NCBI GenBank assembly: GCA_021521415.1
Contig: JAIQDT010001728.1
Coordinates: forward strand, 1-64,000
DNA length: 64,000 nucleotides
Reading direction: 5' to 3'
DNA from: Bidens hawaiensis
Lineage: Eukaryota; Streptophyta; Magnoliopsida; Asterales; Asteraceae
Shown here: positions 47,453 to 58,254 of the stretch, one piece after another
How positions within the stretch are numbered: position 1 is the stretch's first letter
How the letters are laid out: each line of letters begins with the position of its first letter
Position numbers and translations under genes: made by a program
The notes under the pieces: model-generated
The model's database searches: none
What the model was told of the DNA's origin: nothing
What the model saw: the letters and a program-made list of their open reading frames with translations, nothing else

Positions 47453-49440
47453 ATGATATGGAAGGAGACGTCTACTGATCAGGTTCAGGATCCGGGAATG
47501 TATGGTGCAAAAGGTTCTCCAAATTCAAGCTCTAAGGGAGCATCGGCTGCTTATTACTCAGGTAGCGAAACAAACTCAACTCAAGATGGTCATGTGATGA
47601 TGAACATGGATGGAGATATATGCTTTGTTGCTGGTGGAGGTACTCCCTCAAAACCTCAATCTTCAGTTGTAACTCTTCTGTAAATTCTCCAAGTATAAAT
47701 TATTCAAAGATGCCCATGAGTGTAAAATCTACTGAACAACAATTTGCACTTTATGCGTCTTTCATTGCTTCTTATGAGAACTACATCAAGGGGAAGATAG
47801 TTGACCCTGTGACTTTAGATGAGGACTATGATCAAATTGATGCTGATGATATGGAGGAGATGGATCTACAATGGCAAATGGCTAAGATAGTGAGAAGGGT
47901 GAAAAGGTTTATGATGAAGACATGGAGAAAGTTCATGGGAGAAAGACCGGGGTTTAATAAGTCCAAAGTTCGATGTTACAATTTTCAACAAAATGGACAC
48001 TTTGCAAGAGAATGTACTAATGAGAGGGTTGAAAGGAGTCAGAATAGGTCTACTAATCAAAATGGAAATGGAAATGTACTGAGACGAGAGCCATGGTGTC
48101 TCAACAGGATGGTGAGTATAATTTGAGCATTCAAGTATAAGAGGTGGTTGAACAAGCTAATATGGTGAACATTGGTCTGGAAGATATGAAAAGGAACCAG
48201 TGGAGGACCAAGCTTACATGGCTGAAATGAATGACCAACTCTCAGAGGTATGTTCTGAACCCCAATGTGAACAATGTGAGAAATTATATGAACAATTAAA
48301 TGCTTTAACTGATCAGAATATGAGTTTGGATAAAGAATTAAAATGTTTAAAAGAAGAACACCACTATTCTAAACAAAAAAAATAGTTACTCTGTAAAAAT
48401 AAAAGCAGGTGAAAAGGACATTAGAAGCCTTAAGGCCACCTTAGATGAGATAATACAAGTGGTTGATTTAAGTTATGAGGTAGTGGAAGAAAAGACCAAA
48501 CTTATACTGAAAAAGACAAACAGTTAGCCGATTACCAAGTGAAAGTAGTGGAACTTAATAGAAAACTTGAACAGTTTAAGAACTCTTCCATGATTCTAAA
48601 TCATGTCCTGAGTGTTCAACGTTCTCCGAACAATAAAGAGGGAATTGGTTTCTCTTAGGTTCCACCACCTTTTAATAAAAACTATACTTATAATCCTAGT
48701 AATCAGCCACCTGTTTGTGTTCAGAACAATCAAACCACAACGGGTACCATAAATTTGGACAAAACTACAGCACCCGTTGAGGTTGAGTTAAACAAAATTT
48801 CAGTTAACCCTGTCAACCTTGAAGAAGTAGACAGAGACGTTAACAAACCTATTTAGACAAATTCCTTAGTTATTGATCAAGAATCGCAGTCTAGTGGGTC
48901 TGTCAACACTGGTAAATGAATGATGAAGTTGTGTTATTGAAAAGGGAGTCGAATGTTACTTTTAATCATAAGAAATCTTCTTTAAACCCATTCGTTCCCC
49001 CTATATGAAACTAAATGTCAGTAAGCCAACTTCATCTTCTGAAGTAACTCCCGAGAAGGATGTTCAGATGACAACATGCAATTTGAATAAGAATTGCTTT
49101 AGATGTCATAACAAGGGACACGTTGTCAGTATATGTCCCTTGAAGAGGAAAAAATCAAAGAGTATGAGACCAAACAAAACTAAGAACAAAACAAAACAAA
49201 AAACTGGTGTAAGAACAAGTGCCAATTCCGAAACTCTGAGTCATTCGATTTTTATAATACTAGAAATTCAGGGCTTTTTGGATGGTCTCATAATCGATTT
49301 TATAGAAATCTTCTGTTCAGGCCAAATGTTAGGTCTCCTCAATGGAACTCTAGACAGCCAGCTGGTTAGATGTCGTTTAGAAGGTTTGAGCAACCCAAGA
49401 CAACGAGGTATTGGGTCCCCCGCTTTTAATTGTTTTCTTT

Positions 49441-50830
49441 AAAATGTTCAGGAATTAACAGTCTGAAAGGACTGTGAACAATAGGTGGGTTGTCGACAGT
49501 GGCTGTTCTTGGCACATGACGGGTAACAAGAAATTGTTACTAGACTAGAAGGCTGTACAAGGAGGAAGAGTAAGTTTTGCAGGAGAAAGTGGAGGAAGAA
49601 TTTTAGGCATTGGTATATTAACTAACGAAAGGATCAAGTTGGAAAGAGTCAATTTTATGGAAGAATTAGAGCACAATCTTCTGAGTGTTTCTCAAGTTTG
49701 TGATAGAGAATACACCATGCACTTTGCAAAGGACGAAGCCTTAGTGCTTTATCCTGGTTTCAAGATCCCAGAAAGTTGGATAGTCATGAAAGCTCCAAGA
49801 GAGAAGAATACCTATGCGATGGACATGAGGTCAACCAAGATAACAACAGAAGAATCATGTCTTTTGTCTAAAGCAACATAATCTGAGTCTGAGTTATGGC
49901 ATCAAAGATTGGGACACATCCATCTGCGTAAGATGAATTACATTGTCAAGAATGTATTGGTGTTAGGCATTCCTTCGAAAAGTTTTAACTTTGAAGATAA
50001 ATGTTTGTCATGCAAGAAAGGAAAACAACACAAGAAGCCACATCACTCCAAGATGATTAATTCGATAGTCACACCTCTGGACCTGCTACACATGGATCTC
50101 TTTGGTCCCATAAATGTCAAAAGTTTGGGTGGGACATCTTATTGCTTAGTAGTGACTGATGACTACTCACGATACTAGTGGGTGTATTTTTTGAAAGCTA
50201 AGGATGAGACAGTACATTTGGTGATTAATTTGATTACCAAAGTGGAAAACATTATTGGAGGAAAGGTCAAATTCATCAGAAGCGATAACGGCACAGAGCT
50301 CAAGAATTATCAAATGGAGATGTTTTGTATGCAGAAAGGGATAGAACATTAGTTCAGTGCACCATACACTCCAAAACAGAATGAAGTAGCTGAGAGAAAG
50401 AATATGACGCTAATTGAAGGAGCTAAGCTTCCTATGGTGTTATGGGCTGAGCTGTTGCTACAGCTTTCTATATCCTTAATCGTGTTTTAATTGTTAAAAG
50501 ATTAAACAAAACTTGTTATGAACTAATGCATGGTCGAAAGCCTAATCTGAAAGTTCTCGAACCTTTTGGGTCCCCATGCTCGATATTAAAGACTAATTCA
50601 AAATTTGGTGCAAAGGCTGACGAAGGAATCCTTTTCGGTTACGTGGTTGGATACCCCAACAGAAGAGTCTTTAATCTATCGAGCAACAAGGTTGAGGTGG
50701 TCTGTAACACTGACATTACCAGTTACAAGTCACCAAAGCCTAGCATGGGACCAAATGAGGTTTTTGATTATGACAAACTGTTTAAATCTTTTAATCTACC
50801 TTCTTATGAGTGTGTAGATATGGAATAAAT
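49441..50830 (+). pseudogene. Element B protease and integrase
   Basis: The protease motif VVDSGCSWHMTG has DSG at 49495-49503. GAG-pre-integrase: WHQRLGHIHLRKMNY. The integrase catalytic text is present (VTDDYSRY, IRSDNGTELK, NEVAERKN). Stops are near 49548, 49879, 50176 and 50350. A 7-codon deletion lies before KLPMVLWAE and a frameshift is near 50445. The C-terminal part (MHGRKPNLKVLEPFGSPC, FGYVVGYPNRRVFNL) is open to 50828. Confidence 0.85.
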
Positions 50831-52664
50831 AACGGCCACTCAAATGTTAATTGATGAAGAGGAGGCCATTACTAACAGTCTCCAGTGTTGCAAAAAGATC
50901 TACATGTTCAGATGCTGAAGAGTTCATCAATCCATTTTATGATCAACATCATTCCAATGAACTCACTCCTAATCTGGGTGAAGACTTTGAAGTTGCTCCA
51001 GCTTAAACAACACGGATCCACAAGGATCATCCTCTGGAGAATGTGATTGGTAATCCTTCAGATGGTGTGCGTACCAGAGGAAGCTTGGAAGAAAGCACAT
51101 GTGTTTATGCGAGCATCAAAGATATTGGTATTAGAATGTTTGTATACATGCTATATTAGTCAAATAGAGCCGAAAAACTATCAGATAGTGTTGAAGGATT
51201 GCTCTTGGGTCGAAGCCATGCAGGTGGAATTGGCTCAGCTTAAAAAAATGGAACTATGTCAGTTGGTTTAGACGCCACGAGATGTGCATGCAATAGGCAC
51301 TAAGTGGGTGTTTAAGTGCAAAATAGATGAGAAATTGAATCGTCCGAAACAAGGCAAGATTGGTAGTTAAGGGATTTAATCAGCAAGAAGAGATCGAATA
51401 CAATGAGGTGTTTGCTCCTTTAGCCAGGCTTCTCTTAGCATTCGTCGCTCACAAAGAGATGAAGGTGTTTCAACTAGACGTTAAGAGTGCATTTCAGAAT
51501 GGAAAGGTCGACGAAGTGGTATATGTCGAGCAACCTCCAGGTTTTCCAGATCCAGACTTTCTAGATCATGTGTACAGACTCAGCAAAGCATTATATGGCC
51601 CACGTCAAGCTCCACGGGCTTGGTATGCAACTTTATCTGATTACATGCTGGAGAATGGTTTTGTGAGAGGGAAGATTGACAGTACGCTGTTTGTGAAGTG
51701 GAATGGAAAGGATTTTCTTTTGGTCCAGGTCTATGTGGATGATATTATCTTCGGGGCCTCAAAGATTTCTATGTGTCAGGAGTTTGAAGCGGTCATGAAG
51801 AAAAGATTTGAAATGAGTACCATAGGTGAACTAACTTTCTTTTTGGCATTACATGTAGATTAGAAGAAGGACGTGCTGTTTATTGATCAAACCAAATATG
51901 TTCATGACGTACTCAAACGATTCAAGATGGAAGAAAGTGCACCTTATGATACTCCAATCTGCGTCAACCACAAACTGGGTGTTGATGCTGACAGTGATGA
52001 AGATGTGGATCCAACTCAAAATCGTGCAATAATAGGTTCTTTAATGTATCTAACTGCTTTTAGACCTGACATTATGTTTGCAGTTTGTGTTTGTGCGCGT
52101 TTTCAGGACAATCCGAATGAGTCTCACATGAAAGGATTGAAGATGATTCTGCGGTATCTCTAGGAAAGCCTAAGCTGGGTCTTTGGTATCCAAAGGGAGG
52201 TGAACTGGATTTAGTTGCATACACCGACTTTTAACCAGGATAGGAAGTCGACTACCGGTGGCTGTCAGTTCTTTGGTGGGAGGTTGTTGTCTTAGCAATG
52301 CAAGAAGCAGACCTCAGTTGCAATATCCACTTGTGAAGCAGAATATATGGCAGCATCAAATTGTTGTTCCCAGGTTTTGTGGATACAACACCAAATGAGA
52401 GATTATGGTCTGAATTTCACTCACACTCCTACTTGCATTGATAATACTGTTGCTATCTTAGTAACTAACAATTCAGTAAAGCATAGTAAGCCTAAGTATA
52501 TTGACATTCGTCATCATTTCATACGGGATTGTGCTGAGAAGAAATTAATCGTGCGGGAAAAGGTTGATTCTCTGGATAACTTTGCCGATCTTTTTACAAA
52601 AGCTGTTAACCGATCTCGTTTTCAAAACCTTATTGAGTTAAATGGGATGACCAATCTCGAGTAA
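50831..52664 (+). pseudogene. Element B RT and RNase H
   Basis: The RT N-terminus has a stop near 51270 and a frameshift near 51345. It is open from 51360: NEVFAPLARL, FQLDVKSAFQNG (first catalytic Asp), SKALYGPRQAPRAWY and [11 protein letters not shown] stop is near 51861. RNase H has the divided segments AVCVCARFQDNP, RKSTTGGCQFFGG and ISTCEAEYMAASNCCSQV, and ends ADLFTKAVNRSRFQN before TAA 52662. Frameshifts lie near 52160 and 52225. Confidence 0.87.
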
Positions 52665-54480
52665 CCATGTCTTTTCTTTGTTTTTTCTAAAAAAAAATCA
52701 CGTTCACTTAAAATTATGTCGGTGGCTCAAGTTTGAAGGACATATACTTGTATATGTTTGGTCCTCTCATCTACTCGTAGTTTCAAAGGATAGCCATTCA
52801 CCTAAAAACTGAAAGCATCTGGGGCGATTGTGATACGGTTTGTTATAATTCCTCCGCTGAAACTTATGTCGGTTACTCAAAGTTTGAGGGACACATATTT
52901 ATATATGTGCTTGGTCCTGTTAACCAATTTCGGACATACAAGATTTCCATTCACCTGGGAACTAAGAAATGACTGGGGCGATTGAATTTAAAATTGTTTT
53001 TTGTCTTCTCTGGGAAGTGATATAATTATTCAGTCTACAGCTTTTCAAAAGCTTCAAGTTTGTTTTAAATTGTAAATCGATTCAACCTTTGGAAAATGAT
53101 AGGTAAATTGATTCTGTGTGCCTAATGGGTGAAGTTATTAAGCTTAAAAGGCTCTAAAACAGTCACTGATTTGCATGGTAGCTTTCCATGATGCGTAAAC
53201 GTTGACGTGATACAAACTAAATATGCTAGATTTACTGTGGGGAGTCATTTTGAATAAATGTGCATGTCTCCACGTATATCTCTTTGAATGATAGGCATAA
53301 AAGTGATTATCCAGTCACACACGAGCCCGTTAGTGTCTTGATCACCAAAAATATTTTGACATTGTAAAAAAAAATAATTGTTGTTTTGTTGAGTTGTTAA
53401 ATTCTGTTTTTCAAAAGCTTGAGGGTCAAACTAGAACTACAAGGGTGGGACATTCACATAAGTCCTAAACACCCTGAATGAAATGTGTGTAAGTCCGGAT
53501 GGCTTGTAAGTCCAACATTCAACCTTAAAGATTAATTGTTTTCTTATTTGCTATAAAAGTCTTTTTGATCAAGCACTAGGGGTTGGAGTCAAATTGGGGT
53601 GATCTGGGGAAAGCCAAATACGCATTGAGAATAGATAGGAGGCGTCACATGTCTATATGTGATGTCCATCTAAGTTCTGTGCCTAATTGAACCTAATTCG
53701 TATCACGGATGCAATGATAATCATGCTAAGTTCGATATACCTGCTATCAACATGTTTCTCTATGTCATAATAACGATGAACATGAATCTTCGTGAAAGTA
53801 CCTTTATCAATATGATTTCATGTTTGGATCTTTTCATAAACGCGATGGTTTTCACAAGACTGAAATTTGATCCCACAAACTTATTTTTTACTTCTTTTAA
53901 TATGAGTTTTCTCTTTGAACACGGGTTACTCTCTCACGTTTCTGGTCGTAAAATTAAACTTTGTCTTGGGTGTGTTTTTATCAACTTAGCCATAGACGAA
54001 GTTATATTATGGGCAAAGTTATTAACTTCGCCTCCAGGGTTTCCAAAGGGTTTATAAACAACTTTATGGTCAAAATTAGTCAAACTTCTTTCAATCACAT
54101 GCGGCTACAAATCAACCTCAACAAATCAATGTTTTATCACGTATTAAGGTTTCAAATCTCGTGATGATTTATAATTTATTACCTGTTTGTGTTAATTCTT
54201 CCTGGATAGGTTGATTTTTATGATTTTTCAAGTAAAACCTTAATGGCATTAATACTCTTACAATGTTTTTGCTTATACGATATCGAGTATATGTTGACCT
54301 TAATCGGTCATTATAGAACCCTCGATGATCATCTGATTGTTGTTGTTTGCTTTCTAAAAGGACTTGTGTTTCTTGGGCAGTTCTTGAAACAAACTTAGGT
54401 TGTAAGGCGAAGTTATTCCTAACTTCACCTGTTAACCATCTTCGCAGTTAGCAAGTCTTATATCTAACTTCTCTGGATCC
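52665..54480 (+). other. pol-ORF3 spacer of element B
   Basis: Noncoding. It begins with a tandem pair of about 155 bases (52705-52850 and 52862-52990, each with ATGTCGGT and GACATAT-type text). 53075-53630 matches A's spacer in inverted orientation. Copies of CGAAGTT and AACTTCGCC occur at 53997-54030 and of GGCGAAGTT-like text at 54405-54490, just before ORF3. A frame at 53752-54057 is not supported as a gene. Confidence 0.65.
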
Positions 54481-56232
54481 TTAACTTCTCCGGAAAACGT
54501 AAGAAGAGTTCTGATGATGATAGTGAATCTGATTTTGAAGATGAGATGTATGCTTTGGTTCGTAGATCAAAGAAGGCTTGGGCTGGTGAGAGTTCGAGGG
54601 TAGTTCACTTTGCCCCCTCAAGGTTATCTGGCACGTCCACTCTCGTATCGATTACTTCTGCCTACATGCCAGTGACTTCGAGTGTGTCTACGGTGGCTTT
54701 GTCAGCACCGGCCATTATGTCTTATACGTTGGCTTTGTCAGCACCGGAGATTGTGTCCTTACCGCCTCGATCTATTACTCCAACTGAAGTTCTTGCTATG
54801 TTTGTGGAATCTACTCTAGTTGCTATTGCTGGGTCTTCTGTAATTATTTCACCTGCAGTTTCTACTTCATTTTCATCAGAGATTCTAGTAAGTTTGGATA
54901 TTTCTCCACCCTATTCTCAGGATATTTCACATATGTCATTTACTTTTGATTCTACTCTGTTGGATTCCGAGCGGATTGTGGCTCTTGAACGCATAGTTGC
55001 TGAGCAATCGAGAATTAATGTCATTCACACTCAGGGAATTCAACGTCTGGTGGCAGAGAATCAAATTCAGTCGGCTCTCCTGATTGAACATGGTAAACTT
55101 TTTGATGCTTTAAAGTAGTTCTTAGCATCTCAAGGGGAGTCAAGCAGTTGCAAGGGAGATGAATTGAGAACAAAAAGAAGGGAGGACAAAGACGATAATC
55201 CCAATGCATCGAAAGATGTAGGTGGTAAGCTGCCAAGAACTTCATAATCGCTTGGGGCTTCCACATCTCAGGGGGAGTCTAGTGCTCCGACTGGTAGTGC
55301 AGGTGGTGAATTTATAGCTGTTGATGACGAGGTTCAGATTACTGAAGATGTGCTATCATACAGTGAGATCGAAAAACTTGGTGAGCAAATTGAAATTGAT
55401 ATTGGTTTGGAGGAAGGAGAAATACCAATAGATGATGTTGAACATGATATTCCTAGCTTAAGTCAAGAACAGGTAATCCAAGGTGAAAGTGTAAGTGGTG
55501 AAACATAATGGGAAGAACAACCTAGGTGGAAGGAGGAATGTGTTCACTTGTTTGTAAGAACAAAGAAAAAAGAGGTACCTCCCATGTTTAAAAGGAGTTA
55601 CAATATAAAAGGCTACAATGAATAAAAGAAGGGAATCATCTGTTGGCTCTATGATTATCAGCTCAAAGTGTTCGTGGTTACAAGATTTGATGGAGTTCAG
55701 TATTTTGAAAAGAAGCTGAGATCGTTCAACACATTGCCTGAGTGTGAGGTAAAAGACTTGGCTTATTTGAAGCTAATCAACAGGAGTGGTAATATGTATG
55801 CTGGTTGGATTGGAAAGATTGTGTGGAATGAAGTAGTCAAGAAGAAGAGATTTGAGTTGCTAAAACCTTAGAAGGGAAAGTTGATTGAGGATACTGAAAG
55901 GGGAATGTGAGCGAATGATAAACCATGGATGGTTATGAAGTACAAACCCGTTCGATGTTTGAAAGAGATTCTGATAAAGGTCATGCCTCAGAATGTGCTG
56001 AAAGAATTAAAATGGTGGTATGTTGATTGTGAGACGTTGAAGCCTTGAGGGAAGATCAAGATGAGCAAGAAATCTTGAGGGTGTATGATCCTATGCACAT
56101 GGTTAACTTGTTTCAATTTGATTTGCAGGTACTTAATGAAAAGAAGATCTTTTACATACCAGCATGGAAGGACGAATGGAGAAAGTATCAAAGGGTGGTC
56201 TCGGTTTGTGTTAGACAAGGAGTGCATGCCTG
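54481..56232 (+). pseudogene. ORF3 of element B (env-position protein), degraded
   Basis: An acidic stretch (SSDDDSESDFEDE) is in frame before the Met at 54546. A Ser/Thr/Pro-rich region and a short helical segment follow (ERIVALERIVAEQSRINVI). The frame is open to 55118, then broken at 55118, 55246, 55508, 55623, 55869 and 56047. The C-terminal part has WEEQPRWKEECVHLF, QLKVFVVTRFDGVQYF and LLKPWGK-like text, recalling the C-terminal zone of A's ORF3 (basic, Trp-rich, ending near the LTR). Sequence identity with A's ORF3 is low, so homology is inferred mainly from position. Function unknown. Confidence 0.55.
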
Positions 56233-56298
56233 AAGATTGTTAATATGGCTTTTTGGATTACAAGGCAAGACGATGCTATAAGAGAAATGAAACTACTG

Positions 56299-56728
56299 GC
56301 AAGGGGGAGTCTGTTGGTGCAGTGTGCCACCAGTTCATTAGTCTTTAATTTATCATGTCTGTAATAAGAATATTGTTTGTTATGTTTTGGTTATGGTGAA
56401 CTTACTGTTTAGCTTTGGGTATAGGCGATGTTACCCTTTGGGCGAAGTTAGGGACAACTTCGCCTATGTATGTTAGGCAAAGTTTTCGCTATAAAACCCA
56501 ACTTGGCCGTAGGGTTTAGTAGACTTTTGAGTTATAACTTCCAAACGGTGTTTTTCTTATGGGTTACTAGCACTGAGTTGCTAATAACAAATAAGTATTT
56601 TGTTTACATGTTTATTCATCGTACTTTTCCGATTCATTAATTCGTGTACACTCGTAATCGTATACATAGGGGATTCCGCACCCTTTGTGTTCGAGATATT
56701 CCTATGAAAATCGGGCTGGGAACCTACA
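56299..56728 (+). repeat. Polypurine tract and 3' LTR of element B
   Basis: GGCAAGGGGGAGTC (56298-56311) abuts the LTR 56312-56728, which ends ACCTACA. The LTR hairpin is kept (GGCGAAGTT and AACTTCGCC near 56441-56464), although the second stem partner has decayed (GGCAAAGTT). Confidence 0.88.
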
Positions 56729-57164
56729 ACAAATAATAATAATTGCCTTTTAAACTTCAAAGTTTTGGATCAAGGACGAAAACTGATGGATTCTTATTAT
56801 CGTCTGGCCGAAAACACAACAGACATACCAGGCCCCCTTGGGCCGAGAACACAAGTTAAACGTAGGCCTGATCCAAGTTATATATAATGCACTTGTTTCG
56901 ACAAGAGTAAATATGAGGTAAATCAAAGACGTAAGATATAAATGAAAATTTTAAAAAATAAAATAAACAGAAAAACCAAAAGAAAAATTTAGTTTTACCA
57001 CTCGGCTTTCAGTAGTTCTAACATATTGCGGGATCAAATTTCAGTTTTGTCATATGAGCAAACTACATATTGTGGAATCAACCCTTTCGGAACCACGAGT
57101 AGTATTCATTGTACGTGGTCGGTTCTTCTGTGCATCTACAATCTTCCACACTAGTTATGCATGA
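56729..57164 (-). other. Right piece of element Z and its ragged edge
   Basis: After B's duplication ACAAA (56729-56733) the Z spacer resumes and includes GGGATCAAATTTCAGTTTT (about 57030), also present in A at about 20835. Similarity stops near 57055. 57056-57164 is unassigned DNA before the CACTA fragment. Confidence 0.6.
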
Positions 57165-57865
57165 AATGAAAATACATAATGATGCCATTGCTGATTCAGG
57201 GGCGAAACACCCTGGTAATGACATTGATGTTTACTTGTCTCCGTTAATTAATGACTTAAAAACTCTATGGGGTACTGGTGTGGAAGTGTATGATGCTTAT
57301 AAAAAAGAGAGATTTAATTTGAGAGCCATGATTTTTTGCACCATAAGTGATTTTCCAGCATACGCTAATTTGTCAGGATACAATACTAAAGGTTACCTTG
57401 CATGTCCTGTTTGTGAAAATGAGACAAGTTCAAAGCGTTTGAAAAAATGCAAAAAAATCGTCTACATGCGACATCGAAGATTCCTTCCTTGTGATCACGT
57501 TTATCGAGATAAGAAGAAGGAGTTTGATGAAAAATCATAACATGACACAATAAGACAACAGTTTGACGCAATTGACCGAGTTAAAAATATGAATACCGTG
57601 CAGGGAAAAAGAACTCGCAGCGAGAAAGCAACCAATTCCATCGAAGACAATTGAACAAAAAGTCAATATTTTGGGATTTACCATATTGGAAGGAATTACA
57701 AGTTAGGCATTGCCTAGATGTTATGCTTATCGAGAAAAATGTATGTGACGGTTTGTTGGGATTATTGTTAAACCTTCCGGGGAAAACTAAAGATGGGTAT
57801 AAAGTTCGTCAAGACATGGTACAAATGGGAATATGTAAAGAGCTTGCTTCTGTTAAGACGGCCAA
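57165..57865 (+). pseudogene. CACTA (En/Spm) TNP2-type transposase fragment
   Basis: 57190-57480 encodes HPGNDIDVYLSPLINDLK, FCTISDFPAYANLSGYN, GYLACPVCENETSSKRL and MRHRRFLPCDH, typical of the Transposase_21/TNP2 core, with the CxxC of the family. After breaks near 57540-57650 the same protein continues with KSIFWDLPYWKELQVRH, CLDVMLIEKNVCDGLLG and LNLPGKTKDGYKVRQDM. Element E's LTR cuts it at 57865/57866. No CACTA terminal repeats are in view, so this is an orphan internal piece. The first codons (57109-57160) do not resemble the family. Confidence 0.82.
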
Positions 57866-57991
57866 TGTAACACCATGTATTTTACCCTTTAAGTTTTAGC
57901 CCTAATATACTAACTTACATAAGTATAGGGACCAATCTTGAACAATCTGAAAACTTCACCAATCGCGATACACAATGGGGTAAACATAAGC

Positions 57992-58239
57992 CCATCGCGT
58001 AGCGCGATGGCCTTGCACATAAACCCAAAAATGGGCGGTTTGGCGATACGCGATGGCTCAATCCAAGAGAGCATCGCGTAGCGTGATGACCAGGTTAAGC
58101 AACCTGGACACGTGTCCAACCACGTGTCATCACGTGGCACGATATGACAGGCGACGTGTCATACGCAGATAAGGCGGCGTCTTTTTGCGGCGTCGCGATA
58201 CGCGACGGGTCACAAGGAACCCATCGCGTACCGCGATGG
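57992..58239 (+). promoter_or_regulatory. CpG-rich palindrome cluster and G-boxes in E's U3
   Basis: Three perfect inverted repeats with 3-base spacers: CCATCGCG-TAG-CGCGATGG (57992-58010), CGTCGCG-ATA-CGCGACG (58191-58207) and CCATCGCG-TAC-CGCGATGG (58221-58239). There is one with a mismatch at 58072-58088 and a half copy at 58043-58056. Three CACGTG G-boxes (58109, 58121, 58131) lie between them, the first inside the palindrome GGACACGTGTCC. bZIP and bHLH factors bind G-boxes. Position upstream of the TATA box suggests an enhancer. Confidence 0.8.
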
Positions 58240-58254
58240 GGTACTGAATCAGCC

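Larger units (their letters stand above)
40957..49430 (+). pseudogene. Element B gag, split by element D
   Basis: The start at ATG 40957 (MTSINISDLVKMEVDAGS) gives an open UBN2-type gag up to YELNMI at 41602, where D enters. It resumes at 47453 in phase after removing D and one ATGAT (WKETSTDQVQDPGMYGA). The first zinc knuckle at 47974-48015 reads CYNFQQNGHFAREC, so the second Cys is Phe and zinc binding is lost. A Gln/Glu-rich coiled-coil spacer (48220-48600) and a second, intact knuckle CFRCHNKGHVVSIC (about 49096-49137) follow. Frameshifts lie near 47680, 48110 and 48380, with stops near 48655 and 48855. Confidence 0.82.
40152..56728 (+). mobile_element. Element B: SIRE-like Ty1/copia retrotransposon with nested element D
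   Basis: LTRs at 40152-40572 and 56312-56728 (TGTTGGTGCAG to ACCTACA) are flanked by ACAAA on both sides (40147-40151, 56729-56733). PBS, gag, PR, IN, RT, RNase H, spacer, ORF3 and polypurine tract follow in order. Without D it is about 10.7 kb. I count about 27 LTR substitutions in about 417 bases plus a 4-base indel, so it is older than D. All genes are broken. Confidence 0.9.
13626..57055 (-). mobile_element. Element Z: oldest SIRE-like Copia element, split into three pieces
   Basis: Z survives as 13626-16866, 39608-40151 and 56729-57055. Read on the minus strand the pieces give, in order, the pol-ORF3 spacer, the TTGACCGAGAAC motif region, ORF3, a polypurine tract and the 3' LTR. This is the same order as intact element A. 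Elements A and B interrupt Z, each with its own 5-base target duplication, so removing them restores a continuous Z. The 5' LTR, gag and pol of Z are gone. Similarity to A's spacer fades near 57055, close to a CACTA fragment. Confidence 0.75.

Noticed and set aside
53752..54057. Possible small gene in B's pol-ORF3 spacer
   Set aside because: No family resemblance, and the matching spacer of A does not keep the frame.
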